Notes: generated from the sequence alone by a model not told the origin. A stretch of DNA of 64,000 nucleotides from Aequorivita marisscotiae (GCF_029814825.1 NZ_CP122379.1:62001-126000), one strand, 5' to 3'. Counted from the first letter of the stretch, positions 8,043 through 17,871 are shown. Numbers and translations: made by a program.

Positions 8043-8627
8043 ATGATTCATCCTAAAACAGAACTTAAATTTATTAGCGAACAAATAGGGTATGGCGTTG
8101 TTGCTACTGAAATGATTCCCGCCGGCACGATAACCTGGGCATTAGACGATTTAGACAGGGAGTTTTCTCCAGCTAAAATCAGCAAAATGAACCCGCTATA
8201 TCAAGATATTTTAGAAACCTATTGCTACAGAAACAGAAAAGGCAATTATGTACTTTGCTGGGATTACGGTCGCTTTGTAAACCATAGTTTTAAAAGCAAT
8301 TGTCTATCTACCGCCTATGAATTTGAAATTGCGATTCGCGATATTCAAGCTGGTGAAGAACTTACCAACGATTATGGCTATTTAAATATTTCCGAACCAT
8401 TTAAGGGAATTGATGAAGGTACGCGTCGTAAAACGGTATATCCAGATGACCTCTTAAACCACTACGAGGTTTGGGACAAAAAGCTTATTAAAAACTTTCC
8501 AAAAATTACGGAAGTGGAACAACCCTTAAAATCGTTGATAAACGAAAAGTTATGGAACGATATTCAAGCTATTATAAAAGGCAAAAAAACAATGAAGTCT
8601 ATTAAGGAAATTTACTTTGCAGGATAA
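8043..8627 (+). CDS. SET-domain protein (putative lysine methyltransferase)
   Basis: A 194-residue protein that is almost entirely a SET domain. An N-terminal GYGVVATEMIPAGT segment is followed by the catalytic/SAM signatures GRFVNHSFKSNC (NHS motif) and AGEELTNDYG (ELTxDY). SET domains transfer methyl groups from SAM to lysine. Bacterial substrates are poorly known. The usual post-SET Cys cluster is absent. ATG 8043 is used rather than TTG 8037. It follows the carotenoid operon by 122 bases on the same strand, and no functional link to pigment synthesis is evident. Confidence 0.82.
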   Translation: MIHPKTELKFISEQIGYGVVATEMIPAGTITWALDDLDREFSPAKISKMNPLYQDILETYCYRNRKGNYVLCWDYGRFVNHSFKSNCLSTAYEFEIAIRDIQAGEELTNDYGYLNISEPFKGIDEGTRRKTVYPDDLLNHYEVWDKKLIKNFPKITEVEQPLKSLINEKLWNDIQAIIKGKKTMKSIKEIYFAG

Positions 8628-8636
8628 TTTTAAAAT

Positions 8637-9200
8637 CTATTCTGAAAGAAGTGTCTCTAAAAGTGCTCTCATTTTTTTACTGTTCCAATCGGCCGCGCCT
8701 TCTTCATCTATAACTATTTCACCTGTTTTTGAAATTAAATAAGTAGTAGGTAGTGCTTGCGATTCCAACTGTTTTGGAGCTTTATATTGCTGAATAAATA
8801 CCGGCAATGTATATTCGTTCTTCTGAAGAAATTTATGCACCTTTTCAGAATCTTCGGACGTAACAAAATAGAAATCTACCCTTTCGCCATAACTATCATA
8901 TAATTTTTGAAACGATGGCATTTCGGCAACGCAGGGCGGACACCATGTAGCCCAAAAATTTACCACTACAACCTTTCCTTTAGATTTTGAGAAATCTACA
9001 CTCTTGCCATTTAAAAGCTGTAAATTCCATTGATAATCCTGTAGTGTTTCGCGTTCGGCCTCCGTTTTTTCAGACGGTGAAAACGAAATAAGCCGCTGTA
9101 CGAAAACCTGAATGGGCATTCGTGTTTGTGGAATTATCAGCAATGCCAAAAATGTAAAAAAGAGCACGTTGCTCCAGTTCTTCTTTAAAAAACCTTTCAT
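8637..9200 (-). CDS. TlpA-family thioredoxin-like protein
   Basis: A 187-residue protein with an N-terminal membrane anchor (residues about 9-27) and a periplasmic thioredoxin fold. The active site is WATWCPPC, followed by a cis-Pro segment (LPTTYLI). TlpA/ResA proteins reduce disulfides outside the cytoplasm, often for cytochrome c maturation or oxidative-stress protection. It converges with the SET gene, only 9 bases apart, and lies downstream of aconitase behind a terminator hairpin, so it probably has its own promoter or relies on readthrough. Confidence 0.88.
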   Translation of the reverse strand: MKGFLKKNWSNVLFFTFLALLIIPQTRMPIQVFVQRLISFSPSEKTEAERETLQDYQWNLQLLNGKSVDFSKSKGKVVVVNFWATWCPPCVAEMPSFQKLYDSYGERVDFYFVTSEDSEKVHKFLQKNEYTLPVFIQQYKAPKQLESQALPTTYLISKTGEIVIDEEGAADWNSKKMRALLETLLSE

Positions 9201-9212
9201 ATTTTAATTGAA

Positions 9213-9248
9213 TAAAAAACCTCACAAATCGTGAAGATCGGTGAGGTT
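9213..9248 (-). terminator. Terminator of the aconitase gene
   Basis: AACCTCAC (9218-9225) pairs with GTGAGGTT (9241-9248) across a 15-nt loop. Read on the minus strand it is followed by a T-rich run. It lies 20 bases after the aconitase stop codon. Confidence 0.75.
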
Positions 9249-9268
9249 TAAATAATAATATAAAAAAA

Positions 9269-11533
9269 CTATGCGTTCTGTTTTTTAATCAAATTTAATG
9301 CAGACCCTTCTCTATACCATTTTATTTGTGCATCGTTATAGGTATGATTAACCTTTATGGTGTCTTTACTGCCATCCTTATGCACAATTTCCAAAGTAAG
9401 CGGTTTATTGGGTGTAAATTCGGTAATATCAACAAAATTAAAGGTATCGTCTTCTTGAATTTTGTCATAGTCCGCTTCATTGTCAAAAGTAAGACCCAAC
9501 ATACCTTGTTTCTTTAAATTGGTTTCGTGAATTCTGGCAAAAGATTTTACCAAAACCGCTGCAACACCCAAATGTCTAGGCTGCATTGCTGCGTGCTCGC
9601 GAGACGAACCTTCGCCGTAATTATGGTCGCCCACAACAATTGTTTTAACACCTTTTGCTTTGTACTCACGTTGCACATCCGGCACGCCGCCATACTCACC
9701 AGTGAATTGGTTTTTAACAAAATTGGTTTGCTTGTTAAATGCATTTACAGCGCCAATTAGGGTATTGTTTGCTATATTGTCCAAATGTCCGCGGTAACGC
9801 AGCCACGGCCCAGCCATAGAAATATGGTCGGTAGTACATTTTCCAAAAGCTTTAATCAATAATTTTACACCCTGTAATTCCGAGTCCTTTATAGGAACGA
9901 ACGGCTCCAATAGCTGTAAACGTTCGCTATCGTTGGCTACTTTTACTTCAACGGAACTTCCGTCTTCTCTTGGCGCCAAATATCCGTTATCGTCCACCTC
10001 AAAACCTTTTGGCGGCAATTCCAAACCACGTGGCTCATCGAGTTTCACCTCTTGTCCCTCGTCGTTTAGAAGCGTATCGTTCATCGGATCAAAATCTAAA
10101 CGGCCCGAGATTGCAATTGCGGCCACCATTTCTGGAGAGCCAACAAATGCATGTGTATTTGGATTTCCATCGGCACGTTTTGAAAAGTTTCTGTTAAAAG
10201 AGTGTACAATGGTGTTTTTTTCATCGCCCTTTCTATCGCTTCGGTCCCACTGACCAATACAGGGGCCGCACGCATTTGTAAAAATTGTAGCGCCTAAATT
10301 TTCAAATACATCTAATAGTCCATCCCGCTCGGCAGTAAATCGAATTTGTTCCGAACCAGGATTTATCCCAAAGTCGCTTTTTGGCTTTAATTTCTTATCA
10401 ATGGCCTGTTGCGCGATAGAAGCAGCACGCGTTAAATCTTCATAAGAAGAGTTGGTACAACTACCAATTAATCCCCAATCTACTTTAATTGGCCAATCAT
10501 TTTTCTTGGCCTTGTCGCCCAATTGCCCAACAGGAGTTGCCAAATCGGGTGTAAATGGACCATTAAGATGTGGACGCAATGTGGTTAAATCTATTTCGAT
10601 AACTTGATCAAAATATGTTTCGGGATTTGCGTAAACTTCATCATCGCCCGTTAAATATTCACGTATTTTATTGGCCTCGTCTGCAATATCGGCTCTGTCT
10701 GTAGCTCTTAAAAATCGCTCCATGGCATCGTCGTACCCAAACGTAGAAGTAGTTGCTCCAATTTCGGCACCCATATTGCAGATGGTTCCTTTTCCTGTAC
10801 AGGAAAGATTTTTTGCCCCAGGGCCAAAGTATTCAACAATAGCACCTGTTCCACCTTTTACGGTAAGGATTCCGGCTACTTTTAAAATAACATCTTTTGA
10901 AGCCGTCCAACCGTTTAGTTCGCCGGTTAATTTAACTCCTATTAACTTTGGAAATTTTAATTCCCAAGGCATGCCAGCCATAACATCTACCGCATCTGCT
11001 CCACCAACACCAATTGCCACCATCCCCAGACCACCTGCATTTACAGTATGGCTATCGGTACCAATCATCATTCCGCCAGGAAATGCATAATTTTCCAGTA
11101 CTACTTGGTGAATAATTCCTGCGCCCGGTTTCCAAAAACCAATTCCATATTTATTTGAAACAGATTCCAAAAAGTCAAAAACCTCGTTACTGGTTTCGTT
11201 GGCGCGTTTTAAATCCGGTGCAGCACCTTGTTTAGCTTGTATTAAGTGGTCGCAGTGTACGGTAGTTGGTACTGCTACAGTTTTTTTTCCCGCTTGCATA
11301 AATTGCAGAAGTGCCATTTGTGCTGTTGCATCTTGACAGGCAATTCTGTCGGGGGCAAAATCTACATAATCCTTTCCGCGTTGGAAAGCTTTATCGGGAT
11401 TGCCATCCCAAAGGTGGGAGTATAATATTTTTTCAGAAAGGGTAAGTGGTTTTCCCGTGATTTCGCGCGCTTTATCAACACGTTCAGCCATTTGGGCGTA
11501 AACCTTTTTAATCATATCAATGTCAAATGCCAT
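9269..11533 (-). CDS. acn: Aconitate hydratase
   Basis: A 754-residue aconitase of the mitochondrial-like type common in Bacteroidota. It interconverts citrate and isocitrate in the TCA cycle. The [4Fe-4S] cysteines are seen in [11 protein letters not shown] and [13 protein letters not shown]; the C-terminal swivel domain has the GEGSSREHA signature. The length is that of a full enzyme. A TAATTTTG -7 box on the minus strand lies at 11554-11561, and a perfect palindrome at 11604-11628 is further upstream, so it is probably transcribed alone and possibly regulated. Confidence 0.96.
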   Translation of the reverse strand: MAFDIDMIKKVYAQMAERVDKAREITGKPLTLSEKILYSHLWDGNPDKAFQRGKDYVDFAPDRIACQDATAQMALLQFMQAGKKTVAVPTTVHCDHLIQAKQGAAPDLKRANETSNEVFDFLESVSNKYGIGFWKPGAGIIHQVVLENYAFPGGMMIGTDSHTVNAGGLGMVAIGVGGADAVDVMAGMPWELKFPKLIGVKLTGELNGWTASKDVILKVAGILTVKGGTGAIVEYFGPGAKNLSCTGKGTICNMGAEIGATTSTFGYDDAMERFLRATDRADIADEANKIREYLTGDDEVYANPETYFDQVIEIDLTTLRPHLNGPFTPDLATPVGQLGDKAKKNDWPIKVDWGLIGSCTNSSYEDLTRAASIAQQAIDKKLKPKSDFGINPGSEQIRFTAERDGLLDVFENLGATIFTNACGPCIGQWDRSDRKGDEKNTIVHSFNRNFSKRADGNPNTHAFVGSPEMVAAIAISGRLDFDPMNDTLLNDEGQEVKLDEPRGLELPPKGFEVDDNGYLAPREDGSSVEVKVANDSERLQLLEPFVPIKDSELQGVKLLIKAFGKCTTDHISMAGPWLRYRGHLDNIANNTLIGAVNAFNKQTNFVKNQFTGEYGGVPDVQREYKAKGVKTIVVGDHNYGEGSSREHAAMQPRHLGVAAVLVKSFARIHETNLKKQGMLGLTFDNEADYDKIQEDDTFNFVDITEFTPNKPLTLEIVHKDGSKDTIKVNHTYNDAQIKWYREGSALNLIKKQNA

Positions 11534-11553
11534 AGTTGTATTTTTTGTAAGTG

Positions 11554-11561
11554 CAAAATTA
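11554..11561 (-). promoter_or_regulatory. Probable -7 element of the aconitase promoter
   Basis: The minus strand reads TAATTTTG, a match to TAnnTTTG, 20 bases upstream of the aconitase ATG. No convincing -33 box is seen at normal spacing. Confidence 0.4.
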
Positions 11562-11603
11562 CAAAATTTTATAATATTTAAAAAGTATTTAATGAAATTG
11601 CTT

Positions 11604-11628
11604 ATTCAGTGAATATAATTCACTGAAT
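11604..11628. repeat. Perfect palindrome upstream of aconitase
   Basis: ATTCAGTGAAT and ATTCACTGAAT are exact 11-bp inverted arms around ATA. The site is 43 bases upstream of the aconitase -7 box and 121 bases downstream of the MoxR gene stop. It is not followed by a T-run in the direction of the MoxR transcript, so an operator is more likely than a terminator. Confidence 0.55.
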
Positions 11629-11749
11629 ATCAATTTTTATTGCGCAAAATTATCGAATTACTAATTTTGAATGTCTAATATTAAGAAATTCAAAATTTTT
11701 AATGATCGTAGTCGAATGAAATTCGGAACAGATAAATAAAAGTCATTAA

Positions 11750-12703
11750 TTAATAAAGACTCTTTATAATTTCTTCAATCGTTAGACCTTCTGCTTCCGC
11801 TTTGTAATTTTTAATTAATCTGTGGCGTAGAATTGCAACTGCGGCTTTTTGTACATCCTCAATATCCGGGGAATATTTTCCGTGAATTGCAGCGTTTGTT
11901 TTAGCCGCCAAAATCAGGTTTTGCGACGCGCGTGGCCCTGCGCCCCAATCTATGTAATTTTTAACCATTTCAGGCGCTGTGGGACTATTGGGACGGGTTT
12001 TGCCCACTAGGCCTACAGCATACTCCACTACATTATCCGCAACGGGGATTCTTCGAATTAGTTTTTGATATTCAATAATTTCTTGAGCGGTAAAAAGTGC
12101 ATTAACAGTTTGTACCTCACCGGTAGTGGTTTGTTTTACAACTTCCACTTCTTCAGCAAAAGAAGGGTATTCAAGATTAATGGCAACCATAAAACGGTCT
12201 AATTGTGCCTCCGGCAATGGGTACGTTCCCTCCTGCTCTATGGGGTTTTGGGTAGCTAGTACAAAATAAGGCAAATCTAATTTGTAGTGATGGCCGGCAA
12301 CAGTAACCGCACGTTCCTGCATAGCCTCCAAGAGTGCCGCCTGCGTTTTTGGTGGAGTTCTGTTAATTTCGTCTGCAAGAATGATATTGGCGAAAATTGG
12401 CCCTTTAATAAATTTAAATTCGCGATTTTGGTCTAAGATTTCAGAACCTAAAATGTCGCTGGGCATTAAATCTGGCGTAAATTGAATTCTTTTAAATTGC
12501 AGTCCAAGTGCTTCGGCAACAGTATTAACCAATAAGGTTTTTGCCAGTCCGGGAACGCCTATTAGCAGTGCGTGGCCACCAGAAAAAATAGCGATCAAAA
12601 CTTGGTCCACCACTTCATCTTGACCGACGATTACTTTTTTTATTTCTTTTTTTAGGGCGTTATATTTTGAAACTAGTTGTGTTACCGCTGCTACGTCTGA
12701 CAT
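11750..12703 (-). CDS. MoxR-family AAA+ ATPase
   Basis: A 317-residue ATPase with Walker A GVPGLAKT, Walker B ILADEINR and a sensor-1 region NPIEQEGTYPLPEAQLDRF; the arginine finger is likely in the C-terminal lid. MoxR proteins are chaperone-like ATPases that usually act with vWA and DUF58 partners in maturing complexes. None of those partners is adjacent here. Instead the gene follows three periplasmic prolyl-isomerase-type genes, with a 14-base gap to the last, so it probably belongs to their operon and may serve envelope biogenesis. Confidence 0.92.
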   Translation of the reverse strand: MSDVAAVTQLVSKYNALKKEIKKVIVGQDEVVDQVLIAIFSGGHALLIGVPGLAKTLLVNTVAEALGLQFKRIQFTPDLMPSDILGSEILDQNREFKFIKGPIFANIILADEINRTPPKTQAALLEAMQERAVTVAGHHYKLDLPYFVLATQNPIEQEGTYPLPEAQLDRFMVAINLEYPSFAEEVEVVKQTTTGEVQTVNALFTAQEIIEYQKLIRRIPVADNVVEYAVGLVGKTRPNSPTAPEMVKNYIDWGAGPRASQNLILAAKTNAAIHGKYSPDIEDVQKAAVAILRHRLIKNYKAEAEGLTIEEIIKSLY

Positions 12704-12717
12704 AGTATTTTTCTATA

Positions 12718-14154
12718 TTATTTTTTTAACCAATCGCCTGCAAACTCGCAATCTTGGTAGTCTTCATTAATGCTAATATACGTATCTTTTATCTTCTCGT
12801 TCTGCCACTTATTTATAACCTTAATTTGCTTTTCGCGCAATGCCAATTTTTTTATTCGCTCGTAATCCTTAGAAAAATCTGCTTTGTGTTCTTCGTATTT
12901 TTGGGTTACGGTTAAAATCTTTAAGCTACTTTTCCCTGTTCTGTCGCGATCTGTAAATACTTCAGACACTTCCCCTTCTTTTAAGTTATAAACCTGCTGG
13001 CTTAGCGTTGGATCCATTTTGGTAAGATCAAACTTTGTGTCGAAAGAAATAGGATTTACCAATTGGCCACCGTTATTGCGTGTTTCCTTATCGTCAGAAT
13101 TTTTTCGAGCTGCTTCGGCAAAGGAAATTTCACCTGCCTCAATCTGGTTTTTTAAGTCTTCAATTTTCTTTTGAGCTTCATCAATAGATTTTTGTGAAAC
13201 CTCTGGAAACATTAAAATATGCCTAACATCTACTTCTTGACCACGAATTTTTTCAACATAAAGTAAGTGCCAGCCAAATTCAGTTTCAAACGGCTCGCTA
13301 ATTTCACCTTCTAAAAGTGAGAATGCTTGATCCTTAAACTCTTTTGCCCAAGGAGAATCGCGTTTAACGCCCGTGTATAATCCACCTTTTGAATTAGACC
13401 CGGGATCTTTGGAATAAAGCACAGCTTTTGTAGAAAAACTGGCGCCATTATCTATAATATCTGCGCGAATGGCATTTAGCCGTCCTTTTACCTCGTCAAT
13501 TGCTTGTTTTGTGATTTTTGGATCTACCACTATTTGGGCAATTTCAATTTCAGCTCCAAAAACAGGACGTTCTTCTTCAGGTATGGAAAAGAAAAACGTG
13601 CGTACTTCTTCGGGAGTTACTTCTACTTTTTCAATTACTTTTTGCTGCATTAAACTCGCTAGCTTTATGCTTTTATTGGCTTCAAATAAATCTCTTCTTA
13701 AATCGGCAATGTTATCCTTTCTGTAATAGGCGGCAACTTTTTCTTCACTTCCCAATTCGCCAATCATATATTGTAATTGCTGATCTATCATTCCATTAAT
13801 TTCGGCATCTGGAACCATAATACTGTCCTGTTTTGCTTGATGGGCATATAATTTATCTTCCATTAGTTTGCCCATTAACTGGCAGCGGGTAATGTCTTCA
13901 ATAGACATTCCTTGCGATTGCATTTCTACATATGCCTTGTCTATATCGCTGTCTAGAATAACGTATTCGCCAACTACGGCGCTTACACCTTCGGCTTTAA
14001 ATCTTTCAAAAGGTTTTACAGTGTCGCGCGTTGTTGTTTTTTGCACAACCAATGAATCATTGCTTTTTACCACACCGGTGCTATCAGGTTCTACAACGGT
14101 TTGTGCTTGAAGCATTGCCGTAGAAAAAAGCAATACCAATAAAAATTTATTCAT
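12718..14154 (-). CDS. SurA-like periplasmic peptidyl-prolyl isomerase
   Basis: A 478-residue protein with a signal peptide (MNKFLLVLLFSTAMLQAQ), a SurA-type N-terminal chaperone region and two parvulin (PpiC) domains at about 180-275 and 285-390; GWHLLYV and DVRHILM mark the parvulin cores. It likely helps outer-membrane proteins fold. ATG 14154 is chosen because it starts the signal peptide and overlaps the previous gene by 8 bases; upstream in-frame starts would prepend a charged stretch. It is the third of three tandem folding-factor genes. Confidence 0.88.
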   Translation of the reverse strand: MNKFLLVLLFSTAMLQAQTVVEPDSTGVVKSNDSLVVQKTTTRDTVKPFERFKAEGVSAVVGEYVILDSDIDKAYVEMQSQGMSIEDITRCQLMGKLMEDKLYAHQAKQDSIMVPDAEINGMIDQQLQYMIGELGSEEKVAAYYRKDNIADLRRDLFEANKSIKLASLMQQKVIEKVEVTPEEVRTFFFSIPEEERPVFGAEIEIAQIVVDPKITKQAIDEVKGRLNAIRADIIDNGASFSTKAVLYSKDPGSNSKGGLYTGVKRDSPWAKEFKDQAFSLLEGEISEPFETEFGWHLLYVEKIRGQEVDVRHILMFPEVSQKSIDEAQKKIEDLKNQIEAGEISFAEAARKNSDDKETRNNGGQLVNPISFDTKFDLTKMDPTLSQQVYNLKEGEVSEVFTDRDRTGKSSLKILTVTQKYEEHKADFSKDYERIKKLALREKQIKVINKWQNEKIKDTYISINEDYQDCEFAGDWLKK

Positions 14155-15004
14155 TTTTATAGATTTCAAAATTATTTGTTTCAATAGCATCTTTTGTAAT
14201 ATCTGTTTCTAATTTTTTTATAAGTTCAAGCTTTCTTTTATTGAGAATTATCTGACGTAAAGTAGGCTTAATATAGGAGATTGGCGCTGTATCGTTTAGA
14301 TTGAGCACATCTTCAATTTTCACCAAATATACTCCTAATGAATCTTGCAATTGTGTAAAATTGGATTTTTTTAACACTTGTTCGCTGTTGTCTCTAATTA
14401 TTGGCAGCGCACTTAAAAGCACATCCTTTTTTACCCAAACCGAATCGTTAAAGTTTGATGAAATAAACTGGTAGTTTTGACCGGTAAGAGCCGCTTGATC
14501 TTTTTCATTATAGCGGTTCAACTTTTCCTTAACAGCTGCCAATCCATCGAAGTTTAAGGGTAATTGAACATACCGTATTTTTACGAGTAAATCTTTTAAT
14601 TTAAAGTTTTCCTTATTTGTATTGTAATATTCTTGAAATTCCTGTTCAGTAATTACACTGTCTAATTGCTTGCTTACGATTACATTTTTATACGCTTCGG
14701 TGAGCAAATCGTTGTGATATTCCTGAACAAGTTTGTCGTATTGTTCGAGCTTATCGGCCGGAATATTTATTCGCGCCTGACCAATAAGCAATTGTTGCGT
14801 TGCCCAACGATTAATGTAATTGTTTACTATTAGGGTACTGTCTTCGGGCGAGGTACCTGCGTCTATTAGTTTTTTAAGATCTGCTTCGTATAAATAGGTG
14901 TCGTTTACACGAGCAACCACGTTCTCTTCTGTTTTCCTTTGGAAATATTCGCAGGAAACAAAGCTAACACTGGCAAGCAATATATACAACAGCGATTTTA
15001 TCAC
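14147..15004 (-). CDS. Lipoprotein related to SurA/PpiC chaperones, no clear PPIase domain
   Basis: A 285-residue protein with a lipobox (SFVSC at about 15-19), followed by a SurA-like N-terminal region (ENVVARVNDTYLYEADLKKLI) and helical chaperone-like sequence with a C-terminal helix. The characteristic parvulin catalytic strands are not recognisable, so it is probably a chaperone rather than an isomerase. It sits between two parvulin genes and overlaps both (4 bases with the upstream gene, 8 with the downstream one), which implies coordinated expression and perhaps a shared complex. Confidence 0.75.
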   Translation of the reverse strand: MIKSLLYILLASVSFVSCEYFQRKTEENVVARVNDTYLYEADLKKLIDAGTSPEDSTLIVNNYINRWATQQLLIGQARINIPADKLEQYDKLVQEYHNDLLTEAYKNVIVSKQLDSVITEQEFQEYYNTNKENFKLKDLLVKIRYVQLPLNFDGLAAVKEKLNRYNEKDQAALTGQNYQFISSNFNDSVWVKKDVLLSALPIIRDNSEQVLKKSNFTQLQDSLGVYLVKIEDVLNLNDTAPISYIKPTLRQIILNKRKLELIKKLETDITKDAIETNNFEIYKNE

Positions 15005-16956
15005 TTCAATTCTCTTTTAACGTGTTTTAAAGCTTTTTTATCTACTTTAACGGTGTATTTTTTTCGAAGGCTTTCCATCCAAGATTTTTCCAAATCGGTT
15101 TGATAATTGCTCAATACTTTTCCCTTCACTTCGTCTAAAGTTTTGTAACCAGAAGCGAGCACCTCTTTTACAAAAACCACGACAAAAGAATCATTACTCG
15201 GGTAAATATCGGAAACCCCTTCTTTTATTGCCAAATTGGTTGGCAATTCTGATTGGTCTATTTCAAAAATACCGGGAGTTATTAAAACATTTACTTTGTC
15301 TTCGGTATTTAGCGCTGCTTTTATTTCTTCGGAAGTTTTGCCTTGCGCGAGCATTGTTTGAATTTGCTTTGCGAAACCGTCAGAAGTAGCGGCATAAATT
15401 TCGGCATCAACGCGCTGTTTCCACTTATAATTATCTTTGGTTTTTGCGTAATATTCCTGAACGGCCAGGGTGTCTTCCTTGGCTTTATTCCAAATATTTT
15501 TATTCATTACGTCAAAAATCAAAAGGCCGTCGCGGTATTCCGTAAGCACAGCGGCATACTCTTCATTGTCGTCTTTTAATTTATCTTTAAAGTATTCTTT
15601 TAATTGCTCTGTTTCAAATTCATCGTAAAGTTCAACAAGCAGGGCATCTTTCTGTCTAAAAAGTCTTGTGGTTTTTTGACGGGCATCTATAAAGTTTGCA
15701 AAATCTGAAAACTTTACGGCTTTATCGCCAATGGTAAAGAGGGTTTTATCTTCAGCCGTTGGAATTGGTTCCATTTTCCATTTTCTTTTTAGTACTTCGT
15801 CGCTTACATAATTTGTAAAATACGAAAGAAAGTTGGCTTCTTTTTTATAACCGTACTTTTCCTTTATTTTATTGTTGGTAGCAGTGGTTACCAATTTTGA
15901 ACGGTCGCCTTCCGAAACTCTTTTCTCCAAACTCAGTCTTTGCTCCTCAAATGTTTCCATCGGTAACTTTTCATCCAAACGGATAATATGCCAGCCAAAA
16001 TCTGTTTTTATGGGCTTGCTAATTTCGCCAATGTTTTTGAGGGCGTACGCCGCCTCCTCAAATTCGGGAGCGCGAAGATCGCCTTTGGTAAAGGCTTTTA
16101 GCTTTCCTCCTTTTACTGCGGAATTTTTATCGTCAGAAAATTGTTTTGCCAAACTTTCAAAAGATTCGCCTTGCTTAAGCATAGTGTAAAGCTCGTTGAT
16201 GCGTTCCTCTGGATTGAAGTTGCGCGCACCCTTTTTATCTGAAATCATAATATGCGACACAACAATCTTCGGCATTTTGGCTCTGCGGTCGTTTACTTTT
16301 ATAAGGTGATATCCAAAACTGGTACGGACAATATTCGAAATTTCGCCCGGTTTTGTATTATATGCTTCGGTTTCAAAAGGGTAAACCATATTAAAAACCG
16401 TAAAATAGCCCAATGCGCCCGCTCGTTCTTTGGCCCCAGGTTCTTCGGAAAACGTTTTTGCCAACTCGCCAAAATCTTCGCCTTTTAATGCTCTTTCGCG
16501 AATCGTCTTCATTTTGTTGTAGGCCGCCAGTGTATCCTGTGGCGCAGATTCATAATCTACACGGATTAATATATGCGAAGCATCAATTTCAAATTTACTG
16601 CGTTCAAATGCTTCCTTTGCCAATTCTTCGGTTACCTTATCTTCAAATAAATAGTTTCTTGAAAGCTGGTCGCGATATTTGGAAAACTCACTTTTATAGG
16701 CACTTTCTTTGTCTAAGCCTTGCGCTTGTGCCTCGGCAATTTTTAATTTGTAATCTATAAAAAGTTGCAAATAGCCATCTATGTCTTTTTGCGATTCGTC
16801 TTGAACAAGGTCGAGGTTCTTTTTATAAACGCGCTTAAATTCGCTGGTATAAACCGGCTCATCGTTTATGGTCATCAACACTTCCTTTTTATTTTGTGCA
16901 ACTACCGCGGTGGCACTCAAAAGGACCAAAATAAATAGGGAAAGAAAATTTTTCAT
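15001..16956 (-). CDS. Large periplasmic peptidyl-prolyl isomerase (PpiD/SurA-like)
   Basis: A 651-residue protein with a signal peptide (residues 1-20, ending AVVAQ). A SurA/PpiD-type N-terminal segment is followed by two parvulin domains at about 125-225 and 230-335 (ASHILIRV, GYHLIKV, VSHIMIS, GWHIIRL). The 300-residue C-terminal half carries a third, degenerate parvulin-like segment. It catalyses cis-trans prolyl isomerisation and chaperones exported proteins. First gene of the operon; a TATTTTTG -7 box on the minus strand lies at 16993-17000. Confidence 0.88.
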   Translation of the reverse strand: MKNFLSLFILVLLSATAVVAQNKKEVLMTINDEPVYTSEFKRVYKKNLDLVQDESQKDIDGYLQLFIDYKLKIAEAQAQGLDKESAYKSEFSKYRDQLSRNYLFEDKVTEELAKEAFERSKFEIDASHILIRVDYESAPQDTLAAYNKMKTIRERALKGEDFGELAKTFSEEPGAKERAGALGYFTVFNMVYPFETEAYNTKPGEISNIVRTSFGYHLIKVNDRRAKMPKIVVSHIMISDKKGARNFNPEERINELYTMLKQGESFESLAKQFSDDKNSAVKGGKLKAFTKGDLRAPEFEEAAYALKNIGEISKPIKTDFGWHIIRLDEKLPMETFEEQRLSLEKRVSEGDRSKLVTTATNNKIKEKYGYKKEANFLSYFTNYVSDEVLKRKWKMEPIPTAEDKTLFTIGDKAVKFSDFANFIDARQKTTRLFRQKDALLVELYDEFETEQLKEYFKDKLKDDNEEYAAVLTEYRDGLLIFDVMNKNIWNKAKEDTLAVQEYYAKTKDNYKWKQRVDAEIYAATSDGFAKQIQTMLAQGKTSEEIKAALNTEDKVNVLITPGIFEIDQSELPTNLAIKEGVSDIYPSNDSFVVVFVKEVLASGYKTLDEVKGKVLSNYQTDLEKSWMESLRKKYTVKVDKKALKHVKRELK

Positions 16957-16992
16957 CGTTTAATTGATTGTTTATTTTTAATTGAAGCGTGG

Positions 16993-17000
16993 CAAAAATA
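16993..17000 (-). promoter_or_regulatory. Probable -7 element of the parvulin operon
   Basis: The minus strand reads TATTTTTG (TAnnTTTG) 36 bases upstream of the first operon ATG. The -33 region is not clear. Confidence 0.4.
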
Positions 17001-17169
17001 GCAAAAAGCTACGGTAACACACATCAGAAAGGCTAACGAATTTAATATAATTATAGTGTTTTGCAGTTTTAATAAATATGTTGAAAACCCGTAACTTGCA
17101 CTAGTTTTTAAAATGAAGGAATTCTTTGAATTTACTGAGACTTAATTATTGATAAAAAATGCTACTTAA

Positions 17170-17409
17170 ATGACTGAAAGAGTAAAACTTATATGGGATT
17201 TTCGAGGTCCAAATGCAAAGCATATTGCCGAACATCACGCCAAGCATCTCAATGAATTTATAGAAACAAAAAATCTGCAACACAGTTTTACCGGACACGA
17301 AGAAATTTCGCCTATGTTTTCTATCGCTTTTATGGTGGTTGAAAAATCGCTAATGCAAAGTCTGCGCGAAACCTTAAAACCCACACGTGGCCAACTTTAC
17401 GATGAGTGA
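17170..17409 (+). CDS. Small conserved protein of unknown function
   Basis: A 79-residue, His-rich soluble protein (AKHIAEHHAKHLNEF near residue 16). No signal peptide and no recognised domain. Its stop overlaps by one base the ATG of a DinB-like gene (TGATG), so the two are translationally coupled. Several His and acidic residues could bind metal, but this is only suggestive. It resembles short flavobacterial proteins found next to DinB-like genes. Confidence 0.7.
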   Translation: MTERVKLIWDFRGPNAKHIAEHHAKHLNEFIETKNLQHSFTGHEEISPMFSIAFMVVEKSLMQSLRETLKPTRGQLYDE

Positions 17410-17852
17410 TGAAAACTTTCTTTAAAGATAAATTTGAATATACCCATCATTGCAATCAGCAATTAATTAAACTGTTGCTTAAAAACCCGACGGTTTATCA
17501 AAACAAGATAAGCGCCCTAACCAGCCATATCCTCAACGCCCATCATATTTGGAACCACAGAATATTTGGGGTTGCACCGGCCCTTTCAGTTTGGCAAAAT
17601 CTGGAAATAAATCACTTGAAAAAAATTGATGCCGAAAACGCAACACACAGCTTACAGCTACTTAAGCAAAAAGAATTAAGCAACACAATTAATTATACCA
17701 ATAGCAAAGGGCAAGAATATACCAATACTGTTAGCAACCTACTGTTTCATATTATAAACCACAGCACGTATCACCGAGGACAACTAATGAGTTTTTTAAA
17801 ACTTGAAAATGTGGAACCTATTGTTACAGACTATATTTTTTACAAACGATAA
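17409..17852 (+). CDS. DinB/YfiT-like putative metalloenzyme
   Basis: A 147-residue four-helix-bundle protein of the DinB superfamily. The metal-binding His triad is probably the first His in TSHILNAHHIW (near residue 46) and the two in HIINHSTYHRGQL (near residue 120). DinB-like proteins include thiol-dependent transferases and many of unknown role. ATG 17409 overlaps the previous stop by one base; a GTG three bases upstream is possible. The OmpH gene follows after its own promoter. Confidence 0.8.
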   Translation: MKTFFKDKFEYTHHCNQQLIKLLLKNPTVYQNKISALTSHILNAHHIWNHRIFGVAPALSVWQNLEINHLKKIDAENATHSLQLLKQKELSNTINYTNSKGQEYTNTVSNLLFHIINHSTYHRGQLMSFLKLENVEPIVTDYIFYKR

Positions 17853-17863
17853 ATTCTTGGCCT

Positions 17864-17871
17864 TACATTTG
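17864..17871 (+). promoter_or_regulatory. Probable -7 element for the OmpH gene
   Basis: TACATTTG matches TAnnTTTG and would give a leader of about 40 nt before the ATG at 17919. A -33 TTG at standard spacing is not obvious. Confidence 0.4.
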
